DNA from: Actinoallomurus bryophytorum
Lineage (GTDB): Bacteria; Actinomycetota; Actinomycetes; Streptosporangiales; Streptosporangiaceae
NCBI RefSeq assembly: GCF_006716425.1
Contig: NZ_VFOZ01000001.1
Coordinates: 5,890,001 to 5,954,000 of the forward strand
DNA: 64,000 nt
Direction of reading: 5' to 3'
Both the position numbers and the translations under genes were made by a program. Below are positions 27,972-36,961 of this stretch, one piece after another. Numbering within the stretch: the stretch's first letter is position 1; each line of letters begins with the position of its first letter. The notes under the pieces were generated by a model. It was not told the DNA's origin and did not search any database. It was given only the letters and a program-made list of their open reading frames with translations.

Positions 27972-28778
27972 TCAGCCCTGCTGCGGCGTCAGGGCGACCG
28001 ACGCCTCACTGGTGTAGGCGAGGAAGGTCAGGGTCTCCTGGAAGTACAGCTCGATGCTCGCGGCGTCGTGCGAGAGGTACCCGATCGACAGATCCTGGCC
28101 GATGCGCAGCTCGTAGTCGCCGCCGCGGGTGGACAGCACGAGCGCGCCCTCGATCGCCGGCGCCCAGATGATCTCCCCGTCCAGCACGCGTGCGATGTGC
28201 TCGTGCACCGGGTAGCCGTGGTCGGCGGTCTCGTTGACCAGGGTGTACGCGTCGGCGCTGAGAGCCAGGGAGTACGGTCCGCCGACTCCGGCCAGGCGGA
28301 GTGCGCTCAGCGCCTGGCTGATGGCGTTCGGATAGTCGCGTACCTCGGCCGGCAGGACCAGGGCCGGGTTGGAGGAGCTCTGGCGGATGCCCTCGATCCC
28401 GGCCGCCGCGTAGCCCTCGAACACGGCACGGTCCTCGGCGAACGCCAGCTGCCGCGCGGCGTCCTTCACCGGCTGCCAGTCCGCGTCGTTCGCGCCACGC
28501 TCGACCAGGTCGACCTCCGAGCGGTCCACGCGGAACGGCACCCGGAGTTCGACGATCGGCAGGGCCCGGCGAAGGTGGGAGATGACGCCCGAGGCGGGCG
28601 GGTCGATCGGGTCGAGGTGCCCGGTCGGCACGGCGGAGAGGGTGAGGCCGCCGGGCTCGGGTACGTCGACCAGCCGGCGGCCGGCCAGGTGGCGCGTGAA
28701 CGTGCGCCGCGCCTCCTCCTCCAGGTCGGCCCATGCGGCGGCCGATATCGGGGCCAGTTCGCGGTGCAGGTTGTTCAT
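27972..28778 (-). CDS. Encapsulin shell protein (family 1, linocin M18-like)
   Basis: 268-residue HK97-fold subunit that assembles a protein nanocompartment. Family-1 features: N-terminal LHRELAPISAAAWADLEEEA, GRRLVDV, PFRVDRSEVDLVERGANDADW, an FEGYAAAGIEGI loop and the C-terminal DAASIELYFQETLTFL. Length fits T=1 shells. ATG 28778 has GAGGAG upstream and overlaps the DyP stop codon (ATGA), so cargo and shell are translationally coupled. No membrane segment. Confidence 0.95.
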   Translation of the reverse strand: MNNLHRELAPISAAAWADLEEEARRTFTRHLAGRRLVDVPEPGGLTLSAVPTGHLDPIDPPASGVISHLRRALPIVELRVPFRVDRSEVDLVERGANDADWQPVKDAARQLAFAEDRAVFEGYAAAGIEGIRQSSSNPALVLPAEVRDYPNAISQALSALRLAGVGGPYSLALSADAYTLVNETADHGYPVHEHIARVLDGEIIWAPAIEGALVLSTRGGDYELRIGQDLSIGYLSHDAASIELYFQETLTFLAYTSEASVALTPQQG

Positions 28779-29797
28779 CCGGGGCTCCTCTTCAGGTTGC
28801 CGATGCCGAGGGAACCGTCGGCGCGGGACCGGGTCTCGTCTGTGGTGCCGGCGGTGCCGGGCCAGGAGGGTTCGGGCGGGTCGTCGAGGAAGTCGGCGGT
28901 CGGTGCGTAGAACAGGCAGCCGGTCACGGCGGTGGAGAAGTCGAGGATCCGGTCGTGGTTTCCCGGCGGATCGCCGATGAACATCCGCTCCAGCATCCGC
29001 TCGGTGACCGCGGGCGTACGGGCGTAGCCGATGAAGTAGGTGCCGAACTCGCCGCTGCCGATCCGGCCGAACGGCATGTTGTCCCGCAGGATCTGCCGTT
29101 CCTCGCCGTCCTCGTCGACGATGGTGTTCAGGGCGACGTGGGAGTTGCCCGGCTTCACGTCATCGGGCAGTTCGATGTTGGAGGCCTTCGTACGGCCGAT
29201 CACCCGCTCCTGGGCCTCGACCGGCAGGGCGTTCCACGCCGTCAGATCGTGCAGGTATTTCTGCACGATCGTGTACGTGCCGCCGGCGAAGTCCGGGTCC
29301 TCGTCGCCGACCAGAACGGCCGCCCGCGCCTCCGTCTCCGTCGGGTTCTCACTGCCGTCGACGAAGCCGAGCAGGTCGCGCGCCTCGAAGTACCGGAAGC
29401 CGTGCACCTCGTCCTGGACGGTGACGACGCCGGCCAGCCGCCGCATGATCTGGGCGGCCAGCTCGAAGCACAGGTCCATCCGCGCGGCGCGGATGTGGAA
29501 GAGCAGGTCGCCGGGTGTGGCCACGGCACGGTGCTCGGCCCCGTTGAGCTCGCGGAAGGGGTGCAGGCCGGCCGGTCGCGGGCCGCCGAACAGCCGGTCC
29601 CAGACCTGTGAGCCCACGCCGGTGACGCAGCTCAGCTGGCCGTCCGGGACGCGGAAGCCGACCGACCGCTGCAAGCCGGCGAGGTCGGGCAGCAGCTCGC
29701 GTACGGCGGGTTCGCCGCCCGGCTCGACGGTCACGACCAGGAAGATCGCGGCAATCGTCAGCGGCCTCAGCACTGGTTGTGAAACCGGCTCGGTCAC
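28775..29797 (-). CDS. DyP-type haem peroxidase, encapsulin cargo
   Basis: 340-residue dye-decolorising peroxidase. The GxxDG motif is GFVDGSENP (distal Asp), the proximal haem His lies in GNSHVALN, and a distal Arg in DNMPFGRIGSGEFGTYFIGY. The C-terminus DGSLGIGNLKRSPG is a textbook encapsulin targeting peptide, joined by a Pro/Gly/Thr-rich linker. Start GTG 29797 follows a GAGGGGGG-type ribosome site. First gene of the operon DyP, encapsulin, molybdoenzyme, FAD reductase, zinc ribbon. Confidence 0.95.
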   Translation of the reverse strand: MTEPVSQPVLRPLTIAAIFLVVTVEPGGEPAVRELLPDLAGLQRSVGFRVPDGQLSCVTGVGSQVWDRLFGGPRPAGLHPFRELNGAEHRAVATPGDLLFHIRAARMDLCFELAAQIMRRLAGVVTVQDEVHGFRYFEARDLLGFVDGSENPTETEARAAVLVGDEDPDFAGGTYTIVQKYLHDLTAWNALPVEAQERVIGRTKASNIELPDDVKPGNSHVALNTIVDEDGEERQILRDNMPFGRIGSGEFGTYFIGYARTPAVTERMLERMFIGDPPGNHDRILDFSTAVTGCLFYAPTADFLDDPPEPSWPGTAGTTDETRSRADGSLGIGNLKRSPG

Positions 29798-29959
29798 GCT
29801 GCCCCCACCCCCCTCGATGATCTGCACAGGAAACTCATACACCATCCGCGCGGATGCGGTGCGTCGCGGCATCCAGGCCTATGAGTACCGTAACCGGGAG
29901 CTTTCCATGGCCCGGTCGGGGGACCGGGTCGATGGGATCAGACGATCGGGGGGATCGGT

Positions 29960-30505
29960 ATGACCATGGGATACGGACTCTGCACGATCCATCATCTCGG
30001 GTACGTCGTGGACGACCTCGCGGAGGCGGCACGGCGATGGCATGACATCGCGGGCATCGGCCCGTTCCTGGTGCAGGAGCACGTGCCGTTCGACGGGATC
30101 ACCGCCGACGGCGACCCGGTGGTCTTCGACCACAGCAAGGCGTACGCCGCCTATGGATCGCTGTTCGTGGAGCTCAAGCTCATCCACGAGGCCGCGCCGG
30201 CCAACGCCGGGCCCTTCTTCGGTTCGAACGGCGGCGTGGGCCTCAACCACGTCGCGTACGTCGTCGACGACGCCGAGGCGGAGTCGGAGCGGCTGGCCGA
30301 GCGCGGCATGCCGTCGACCGTGCGGGCGCGTGTGGGGGAGCTGGACGTGGCCCTGCACGACGGGTCCTCCAGCCTGGGGTTCGCGGTCGAGGTCCACCAG
30401 CGGTGCGAACCCCTGACGACACTGTTCGCGCAGGTGCGCTCCGCCGCACGCGAGTGGGACGGCCAGGACGTGATCCGGCCGCTGCCCGCGACGGCGTCCC
30501 GATAG
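29960..30505 (+). CDS. VOC-superfamily (glyoxalase/epimerase-like) protein
   Basis: 181 residues in two beta-alpha-beta-beta-beta modules, CTIHHLGYVVDDLAEAARRW and GLNHVAYVVDDAEAESERL. His in each module plus Glu (LFVELKLI, AVEVHQR) could bind a metal, as in methylmalonyl-CoA epimerase or glyoxalase I. Substrate unknown. Divergent from the DyP gene with 162 bp between the starts, which must hold both promoters. Confidence 0.75.
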   Translation: MTMGYGLCTIHHLGYVVDDLAEAARRWHDIAGIGPFLVQEHVPFDGITADGDPVVFDHSKAYAAYGSLFVELKLIHEAAPANAGPFFGSNGGVGLNHVAYVVDDAEAESERLAERGMPSTVRARVGELDVALHDGSSSLGFAVEVHQRCEPLTTLFAQVRSAAREWDGQDVIRPLPATASR

Positions 30506-30515
30506 CCGGGAGGCG

Positions 30516-31022
30516 TCAGCCCATACCCCCGCCCCCGGCCAGGGGGACCGGGGCCTTCCCGCCCTGCCCGCAGGCGACCTCGGGGTACGGCACTCCGCCA
30601 CCGTTCACAAAGCTGATCTTCATGAAGCGGTTCGGCAGCGCCATCGCGGTGCAGTAGATCTGCTCGAAGGCGATCGATGACAGCTTCGCGGCGGGCGGCT
30701 CGGTCTCGACGAGCAGCGTCACGCCGTCGAGCTCGTGGACCGCGATCCGCTGTACGCCGATCAGCACCGTACTCAGGCCCCGCTTGCGTTCGTCCGCCGT
30801 CGGTCCCGCGAGGAGGGCGTCGAACACCGTCTGCACGTCCCCGGGCCTCACCGTGCGCGGCACCGGAACCAGCATCTTCCGCGCAAGGAAGAACACCTCT
30901 GCCTGCGGTGAGGCGCTCGCGGTGGCGGTCGGCGCGTCACCCGCGTACACCACGCCGGTCGGGCGGACGCCGCAGCCTCCGAGCAGCAGGACCGCGAGGA
31001 CTAGCCCGGCGGCGCGGATCAT
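30516..31022 (-). CDS. Lipoprotein with GerMN-like domain, third gene of a two-component operon
   Basis: 168 residues from ATG 31022, which overlaps the kinase stop (ATGA). Lipobox LLLGGCGV, then a Thr/Ala-rich spacer and a GerMN-like domain (VFFLARKMLVPVPRTV, TVFDALLAGPTADERKRGL, VTLLVETEP). The regulator/kinase/lipoprotein order is like mtrA-mtrB-lpqB, but the protein is much shorter than LpqB and has no beta-propeller. Probably modulates the sensor at the membrane surface. Confidence 0.72.
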   Translation of the reverse strand: MIRAAGLVLAVLLLGGCGVRPTGVVYAGDAPTATASASPQAEVFFLARKMLVPVPRTVRPGDVQTVFDALLAGPTADERKRGLSTVLIGVQRIAVHELDGVTLLVETEPPAAKLSSIAFEQIYCTAMALPNRFMKISFVNGGGVPYPEVACGQGGKAPVPLAGGGGMG

Positions 31023-32392
31023 GCCGGGATCCGGACGGTGAAGACGGCGCCGCCGCCGGGGGCGTTGCCGACATCGATGTGCCCGCCGTGCAGCTCGGCG
31101 TTCGCCTGGGCGATGGCGAGACCGAGCCCGCTGCCACCCTGACCGGCCGAACGGGACGGGTCCGCCTTGAAGAAGCGGTCGAACACCTGCGGGAGCAGGT
31201 CGTCGGGTATCCCCCGGCCCTCGTCCATGACGCGTACCTCCAGGCCGGGCCGGGCGGTGATCCGGACCGGCGGCGCGCCGTGCAGCAGCGCGTTGCCGAC
31301 GAGGTTGGCGATGATGATGTCGAACCGGCGGGGATCGACGCGTACCCGCAGCTCCGGTGGCATCTCGACGAGGACCTTGTCCGCCCAGCCGCGTGTCGTG
31401 ACGCATTCGCGCACGAGGTCGGCGAGCGGCACCTCGTCCAGCACGAGGACGGCCGTTCCGGCGTCCATCCGGCTGATCTCCAGCAGATCCTCGACCAGCG
31501 TGTTGAGCCGCCGGGTCTGGCCCGCGATGAGCAGCGCCGCCGTGCCGGTGTCGGGCGGCAGCCCCGCCGCGTCCTCCTCCAGGACGTCGGTGACCGCGGT
31601 CATGGCCGCGATCGGGGTCCGCAGCTCGTGCGACACGTCGGCGGCGAACCGGCGCGCGTTCGCCTCCATCCGGCGGAGCTCCCGCACGGTGTACTCCAGG
31701 GAGGCGGCGCTCTCGTTGAACGCGCGCGCGACGTCGGCGAGCTCGTCGCGTCCCCGTACCTGGACACGGGTGCCGAGATCGCCGGCGCCGAGGGAGCGCG
31801 CGGCCCGGCCGAGGCGGCGGAGCGGCCGGAGGACGCTGCGCCCGAGCAGCGCGGTGAGGACCAGCGCCAGCAGGAGCGTGAGGCCGCCCGCGCGGATGAG
31901 CGCTCGCTGGATGCCGTCGAGGTCGGCGGCCTCCTTGGCGAGGGAGGCGAACACATAGACCGTGAGACCGGACGACTCCCCGTCGCCCGTACGCACGCGG
32001 GTCGCCGCCACCAGCCACGGCTGGCCGTGGAGGACGACCCGCTGGAAGTACAGCCCGTCCCGTGCACGTGCCACCAGTCCCGGCGGCACGTCACGCGCGT
32101 CGAGGTCGCCGGTGCTGACCGTGTCGGTGCCGTCGGTGACGACCACGACACGGTCGGCGCGGACGAGGGACCTCGCCACGTCGTTCAGGGTCTCCTCGGG
32201 GATCGGATCGCCGAGTGTGCCGGGTACGACGCGGGCCAGGGTGTCACGGGTCTCCACGAGCACCGAGTCCTGTGCCCGCTGCAGCACGGCCCGGCGTACG
32301 AGGACGTATCCGATGCCGGCCACCAGGGCGGTGGAGGCGAGACAGGCGACGATGAAGGAGGCGAACATCCGCGCGCGCAGGCCGGTGATCAT
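31019..32392 (-). CDS. Sensor histidine kinase
   Basis: 457 residues. Membrane helices near residues 10-32 and 162-185 flank a 130-residue extracellular sensor domain. HAMP about 186-238, HisKA with phosphorylatable His255 in DVSHELRTPIAAM, then the ATPase domain: N box NLVGNALLHG, G1 MDEGRGIP, F box DRFFKADPS and G2 GGSGLGLAIAQ. Overlaps both neighbours by 4 bp. The signal is unknown. The PBP gene divergent from this operon suggests envelope stress (inference). Confidence 0.93.
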   Translation of the reverse strand: MITGLRARMFASFIVACLASTALVAGIGYVLVRRAVLQRAQDSVLVETRDTLARVVPGTLGDPIPEETLNDVARSLVRADRVVVVTDGTDTVSTGDLDARDVPPGLVARARDGLYFQRVVLHGQPWLVAATRVRTGDGESSGLTVYVFASLAKEAADLDGIQRALIRAGGLTLLLALVLTALLGRSVLRPLRRLGRAARSLGAGDLGTRVQVRGRDELADVARAFNESAASLEYTVRELRRMEANARRFAADVSHELRTPIAAMTAVTDVLEEDAAGLPPDTGTAALLIAGQTRRLNTLVEDLLEISRMDAGTAVLVLDEVPLADLVRECVTTRGWADKVLVEMPPELRVRVDPRRFDIIIANLVGNALLHGAPPVRITARPGLEVRVMDEGRGIPDDLLPQVFDRFFKADPSRSAGQGGSGLGLAIAQANAELHGGHIDVGNAPGGGAVFTVRIPA

Positions 32393-33063
32393 GGGGCCGC
32401 GAAACGGTAGCCGAACCCGCGTACCGTCTGGATCAGCGTGGGCGCGGCGGCGTCCGGCTCGACCTTGGCGCGCAGCCGCTGTACGGAGGCGTCGACCAGC
32501 CGCGAGTCACCGGCGTATCCGTGATCCCAGACGGCGCGCAGCAGGTGGCTCCGGCTGAGCACCTGGCCGGAGTTGCGGGTCAGCTCCAGCAGCAGCCGGA
32601 GCTCGGTGGGGGTCAGGTGGACGTCCTCGCCGGCCCTGGTGACGCGCAGCGAGCCCCGATCGATGACCAGGTCGCCGTGGATCGAGCGGTTGGCCTGACC
32701 GTTGTCGACACGCCTCAGCACGGCGCGGATCCGCGCGTCCAGCACGGCCGGCTCGACCGGCTTGATCACGTAGTCGTCCGCCCCCGCCTCCAGCCCGATC
32801 ACCACGTCGAGGTTCTCGCTGCGTGCGGTCAGCAGGATGATCGGCATCTGGTCGGTCCGGCGGATGCGGCGGCAGACCTCGAATCCGTCGATGCCGGGCA
32901 GCATCACGTCCAGGATGACGATCTCCGGACGGCGGTCCCGAACGTAGTCCAGCCCTTCCTCGCCGGTCGGGTACGCGGTCACGGAGTGCCCCTGGCGTTT
33001 GAGGGCGAGCTCCAGGCCCGTACGGACCGAGGGGTCGTCCTCGATGAGCAGAATCGCGACCAT
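32389..33063 (-). CDS. OmpR-family response regulator
   Basis: 224 residues from ATG 33063. Receiver with acid pair in LLIEDDPSV, phosphoacceptor Asp52 in VILDVMLPG and Lys in DDYVIKPVEP. A winged-helix output domain follows (LTPTELRLLLELTRNSGQVL, VDASVQRLRAKVE, IQTVRGFGYRF). The in-frame extension to 33171 is not conserved. Operon leader for the kinase and lipoprotein. Confidence 0.94.
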   Translation of the reverse strand: MVAILLIEDDPSVRTGLELALKRQGHSVTAYPTGEEGLDYVRDRRPEIVILDVMLPGIDGFEVCRRIRRTDQMPIILLTARSENLDVVIGLEAGADDYVIKPVEPAVLDARIRAVLRRVDNGQANRSIHGDLVIDRGSLRVTRAGEDVHLTPTELRLLLELTRNSGQVLSRSHLLRAVWDHGYAGDSRLVDASVQRLRAKVEPDAAAPTLIQTVRGFGYRFAAP

Positions 33064-33198
33064 GGCCCCATTATCGAGCCGTCGCAGCGTGCGCGGTTGT
33101 TCGTCACAGGATCCGGACATTTTCCGGGAAGTGTGACTCGACCCTGACATCAGCAGAACTTTCGGCGTCAATGCTTGATCAACATGGCAGGACTCCGA

Positions 33199-35160
33199 AT
33201 GAACAGGCGGCGCTGGCGGCTGGTGCGGCGGACGCTGTACGGCCTGGGGATCGTCGTCGCGGGCCTGTGCGCCGCCGTGGGCATCATGTACGCCAGGACC
33301 AAGGTGCCGCCGGTCAACGCGGCCGCCCAGGCGCAGTCGAGCACGTTCTCCTTCCGCGACGGCACCACGCTGGCTCAGGTCGGGCGGCTGAACCGCGTGC
33401 CGGTGCGGCTGGGGGACGTGCCGCCGTACGTGCGCGGAGCCGTGCTGGCCGCCGAGGACCGGGGGTTCTATGAGGACCCGGTGGTCTCGCCCACCGGCCT
33501 GGCCCGCGCGAGCTGGGCCGCGGTCTCCGGCGGCACCCGCCAGGGCGGCTCCGGCATCGCCCAGCAGTACGTCAAGGTGGCCTACCTCAGCCCGGAACAG
33601 ACGGTGTCCCGCAAGGTCAAGGAGCTGTTCATCGCGGTCAAGCTGTCCCGCTCACGGTCCAAGGACTGGATCTTCGAGCAGTACCTCAACACGGTCTACT
33701 TCGGCCGTGGGGCGTACGGGATCCAGGCGGCCTCGCAGGCGTACTTCCACAAGGACGTGGGCGCGCTGACACCCGCCGAGGCCGCGCTGCTCGCCGGGGT
33801 GATCCAGGCGCCCTCCTACCTCGACCCCGCGCTCGGGCACACCGCGCAGACGCGGGCCCGCTGGCGGTATGTGATCGACGGGATGACGCGTACGGGGGTG
33901 CTGCCCAAGGGGCCGCCGCCGGCGTTCCCGCGGGTCGCGCCCGCGCACACCGAGCCGACGTACGCCGGCCAGCGTGGCTACCTCATCCAGCAGATCATCG
34001 GCGAGCTGCACGCCCACGGCATCGACGACGACCAGATCTACCGGCGTGGTCTGCTCGTGACCAGCACGATCGACGCGCGCCTGCAGGCGGCGGCGCCGGA
34101 GGCGGTACGGACGGCCACCGGCCACGACAAGGACCTGGAGGCGGGCCTGACCTCCGTACGGCCCGGAACGGGGGAGATCCTCGCCTCCTACGGTGGCCGC
34201 GACTACCTCGAGCACCAGTACGACAACGCGTTTCTCGCGGCGCTGCCACCGGGCTCGTCGTTCGACCCGTTCGTGCTGGCCACGGCGCTGCACGAGGGGA
34301 TCGGGCTGCGCAGCACCTACGACGCCTCACGGTTCAGGGCGGTGGTCAACGACGATGACGCCAAGGCCGCGTCGGCCGACCTGGTCACCGCGACCACCGA
34401 GTCGTACAACACCGTCTTCTCCCGGCTCGGCACCCAGGTCGGCGCGTCGGGCGCGGCCAAGGCCGGACTGCCCGGCCGTTTCCCGCCGCCGAACGTGCGG
34501 GTCGTCGACGAGGCGGCGGCGTACGCCGCGCTCGCCTCGGGCACGTACGCCGCCCCGCACATCGTGGCGAAGGTGACGGACAGGTCCGGCAAGGTGCTGC
34601 TCAACGTGCGGCCGCGCACCCGGCCGGCCTTCTCCCACGCGGTGAGCGCGGATGTCGCCTTCGCGCTGCAGGGAGTGGCCAAGACGGAGGTCGGGCGCCG
34701 TGCCGCCCTCCCGGACCGGCCGATCGCCGGAAAGTTCGGCACCACCGACCACAACGCGGCGGCCTGGTTCTGCGGCTACACGCCGAGGCTCGCCACGTCG
34801 GTCGCCGTCTACCGGGCCAGCAACCGGCCGCTGATCAACATCGGCAACGCACCTCACCAGAAGAGCGCGACCGTGCCGGCCGTGATCTGGGGGACGTTCA
34901 TGACGCGAGCGGAGGCCGGTCAGCCCGTCGAGGTCTTCCCGCCCCCGGTCTTCGCCGGTGCGGTGCGGAGATTCACTCCGCCGTCCCCCCTACCCAGCAC
35001 GAAGGCGGTGCCGCCGCCGGTGCGGCCGACCCTGCCTTCGAAGAAGATCCCGGCGGCCCGGCCCAGCACGATACGGAAGGCCGGGCGGCCCACCCCCACC
35101 ACGCCACTGGGCAAACCGACCCATTCGGCGGACGGAGACCAGGTGGGCGACACCGGGTGA
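33199..35160 (+). CDS. Class A penicillin-binding protein with degenerate transpeptidase domain
   Basis: 653 residues. A membrane helix near residues 9-30 is followed by an intact GT51 peptidoglycan glycosyltransferase: catalytic Glu in LAAEDRGFYED, then QGGSGIAQQYVK and EQYLNTVYFGRGAYG. The transpeptidase domain is abnormal: the SxxK box reads S353-S-F-D356 (GAC codon) where Lys is essential, the SxN box is intact (S402-Y-N404), and the KTG box reads K512-F-G514. A Pro/Lys/Thr-rich tail of about 70 residues ends the protein. ATG 33199 has AGGA 6 nt upstream; ATG 33184 is an alternative. Divergent from the two-component operon. Probably a glycosyltransferase without crosslinking activity. Confidence 0.85.
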   Translation: MNRRRWRLVRRTLYGLGIVVAGLCAAVGIMYARTKVPPVNAAAQAQSSTFSFRDGTTLAQVGRLNRVPVRLGDVPPYVRGAVLAAEDRGFYEDPVVSPTGLARASWAAVSGGTRQGGSGIAQQYVKVAYLSPEQTVSRKVKELFIAVKLSRSRSKDWIFEQYLNTVYFGRGAYGIQAASQAYFHKDVGALTPAEAALLAGVIQAPSYLDPALGHTAQTRARWRYVIDGMTRTGVLPKGPPPAFPRVAPAHTEPTYAGQRGYLIQQIIGELHAHGIDDDQIYRRGLLVTSTIDARLQAAAPEAVRTATGHDKDLEAGLTSVRPGTGEILASYGGRDYLEHQYDNAFLAALPPGSSFDPFVLATALHEGIGLRSTYDASRFRAVVNDDDAKAASADLVTATTESYNTVFSRLGTQVGASGAAKAGLPGRFPPPNVRVVDEAAAYAALASGTYAAPHIVAKVTDRSGKVLLNVRPRTRPAFSHAVSADVAFALQGVAKTEVGRRAALPDRPIAGKFGTTDHNAAAWFCGYTPRLATSVAVYRASNRPLINIGNAPHQKSATVPAVIWGTFMTRAEAGQPVEVFPPPVFAGAVRRFTPPSPLPSTKAVPPPVRPTLPSKKIPAARPSTIRKAGRPTPTTPLGKPTHSADGDQVGDTG

Positions 35161-35162
35161 GT

Positions 35163-36038
35163 TCACTTCCCGGGCCGCCCGGAGAGCTGGGCGACGAGCT
35201 TGAGCAGGGCGGAATGGTCCAGGCCGCCGTCGCCCTGGGCACGCAGCGACGCGACCAGTTGCGCGACCGCCGCGCCGAGCGGGATCACGACACCGGCCTC
35301 CCGCGCGGCGGCGGTGACGATGCCCAGGTCCTTGTCGTGCAGCTCGACGCGGAAACCGGGGGTGAAGTCGCGGGCCAGCATGGCGCCGCCCTTGCGCTCC
35401 AGGACGGTGCTGCCCGCGAGCCCGCCGCCGAGCACCTTCAGCGCCGCCGCCGTGTCGACGCCGTGCGCCTCGACGAAGACGATGGCTTCGGCGAGGAGCT
35501 CCAGGGTCCCGGCGACGATCAGCTGGTTGGCCGCCTTGACGGTCTGGCCGGCACCCGTCGGGCCGACGTGCACCACGGTCCTGCCCAGCGCGTCGAAGAC
35601 CGGCCTGGCGGCCTCGAAGTCCTCCGCCGCGCCACCGACCATGATCGACAGGACCGCGTCGACCGCGCCCTGCTCGCCGCCGGAGACGGGTGCGTCAAGG
35701 ACGCGGAACCCGCGCTCGGCACCCTCGGCCGCCAGGTCCGCCGCCACGTCGGGACGGATGGTGGAGAAGTCGATGACGAGCGTGCCGGGCCGGGCGTGGT
35801 CGAACACCGTCGTCAGCACGGCGCGTACGTCGGGGGAGTCGGGCAGCATGGTGGCGACGACGTCGGCGTCCTTCACCGCCTCCTCGACGCTCGATGCGCC
35901 CCGGCCGCCGCGTGCCACGAACCGCTCGGTCTTGGCCGGGCTGCGGTTATGGCCGACGACGTCGAAGTCCGCGGCCACCAGGTTGGCGGCCATCGGGCCA
36001 CCCATGATCCCCAGGCCGATGAAGCCGACAGTGGTCAC
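35163..36038 (-). CDS. glxR: Tartronate semialdehyde reductase-like (beta-hydroxyacid dehydrogenase)
   Basis: 291 residues from GTG 36038. NAD(P) fold VGFIGLGIMGGPMAANL, substrate motif DAPVSGGEQGA, catalytic Lys in GAGQTVKAANQL, and KDLGIVTAAARE near the end. This is the pattern of 2-hydroxy-3-oxopropionate reductase. GAGGAGGAG precedes the start, which overlaps the hydroxypyruvate isomerase stop by 4 bp. The two genes together channel glyoxylate-derived tartronate semialdehyde to glycerate. The exact hydroxyacid is inferred from context. Confidence 0.85.
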   Translation of the reverse strand: MTTVGFIGLGIMGGPMAANLVAADFDVVGHNRSPAKTERFVARGGRGASSVEEAVKDADVVATMLPDSPDVRAVLTTVFDHARPGTLVIDFSTIRPDVAADLAAEGAERGFRVLDAPVSGGEQGAVDAVLSIMVGGAAEDFEAARPVFDALGRTVVHVGPTGAGQTVKAANQLIVAGTLELLAEAIVFVEAHGVDTAAALKVLGGGLAGSTVLERKGGAMLARDFTPGFRVELHDKDLGIVTAAAREAGVVIPLGAAVAQLVASLRAQGDGGLDHSALLKLVAQLSGRPGK

Positions 36039-36865
36039 TTCTCCTCCTCTTCTGAGGGTGTCCCCCCGCGCCGCTCGCGCGGCAGCCACGCGAGGCTCTG
36101 CTCGGTCGTCGTGGTCGGCCGGTACTCCAGTGAGACCCATCCCTCATAGCCGCGGTCCCGCAACGCCGCGACGTGACCCGCGAGGTCCAGCCCGCCGCTG
36201 CCGGGCTCACCGCGTCCGGGCGCGTCGGCGATCTGGACGTGGGCGACCTTCGGTGTGTGCTCCTCGATGACGGCGGCGAGGTCGTCCCCGTTGGTCGCCA
36301 GGTGGTACAGGTCGCACAGGAACCCGACGTTGGCGGCACCGGCGGCGCGTGCGGCGTCGACGACCGCGACGGCCTGGCCGGCGGTGCGCAGCGGATAGGG
36401 CTTCGGGCCGCTGACCGCCTCGATCAGGATGCCGGCGCCGATGCGTCCCGCCGCCGCGGCGGCCAGCGCGAGGTTCTCCGCCGCCGTCTCGTCCTGTGCC
36501 TCCGGCGGCGTGCCGTCGACCCGGTTTCCGTACAGGGCGTTGAAGGCGCGCACCCCCAGGCGCTCGCCGATGGCGACGGCCACCTCCAGATTGTCGCGCA
36601 GCTCGGCCTCACGGCCGGGAATGGACAGCACGCCGCAGTCGGGCCCGGCCAGGTCACCGGCGAACAGGTTCAGCCCGACCAGGTGCACCCCGGCGCCGCA
36701 GACCGCGGAGACGAACTCCTCGACCTCGGCGTCGGCGGGGACGGGGGAGGCGAACGGCCACCAGAACTCGATCGCCGCGAAACCGGCCTCCCTCGCCGCG
36801 GCCGGGCGGCGGAGCACCGGCAGCTCGGTGAACAGCATCGAGCAGTTGGCGAGGTAACGCGTCAT
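36035..36865 (-). CDS. hyi: Hydroxypyruvate isomerase family TIM-barrel protein
   Basis: 276 residues from ATG 36865 (MTRYLANCSMLFTELP). AP-endonuclease-2-like barrel with metal-ligand candidates in ILIEAVSG, FLCDLYHL and HVQIADAPGRGEPGSG, and WVSLEYRP near the end: the arrangement of Hyi/OtnI proteins. Interconverts hydroxypyruvate and tartronate semialdehyde in the glyoxylate pathway. Divergent from the TetR gene, 96 bp apart. Glyoxylate carboligase is not in the window. Confidence 0.85.
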   Translation of the reverse strand: MTRYLANCSMLFTELPVLRRPAAAREAGFAAIEFWWPFASPVPADAEVEEFVSAVCGAGVHLVGLNLFAGDLAGPDCGVLSIPGREAELRDNLEVAVAIGERLGVRAFNALYGNRVDGTPPEAQDETAAENLALAAAAAGRIGAGILIEAVSGPKPYPLRTAGQAVAVVDAARAAGAANVGFLCDLYHLATNGDDLAAVIEEHTPKVAHVQIADAPGRGEPGSGGLDLAGHVAALRDRGYEGWVSLEYRPTTTTEQSLAWLPRERRGGTPSEEEEK

Positions 36866-36939
36866 GCCGTCACATATATCCCATCCTCCCGTTGAGATGC
36901 CCCGCGATGCGGCTTCCGCAGGGGCTTGCGCGGAAGAAG

Positions 36940-36953
36940 TGAACTGAGGTTCA
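36940..36953. promoter_or_regulatory. Candidate operator for the adjacent TetR regulator
   Basis: TGAACTGAGGTTCA: perfect 5-bp arms TGAAC/GTTCA around TGAG. It ends 8 bp before the TetR start codon and within the intergenic region shared with hyi. The location fits autorepression and possibly control of the divergent operon. Confidence 0.5.
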
Positions 36954-36961
36954 ATTCTTGT

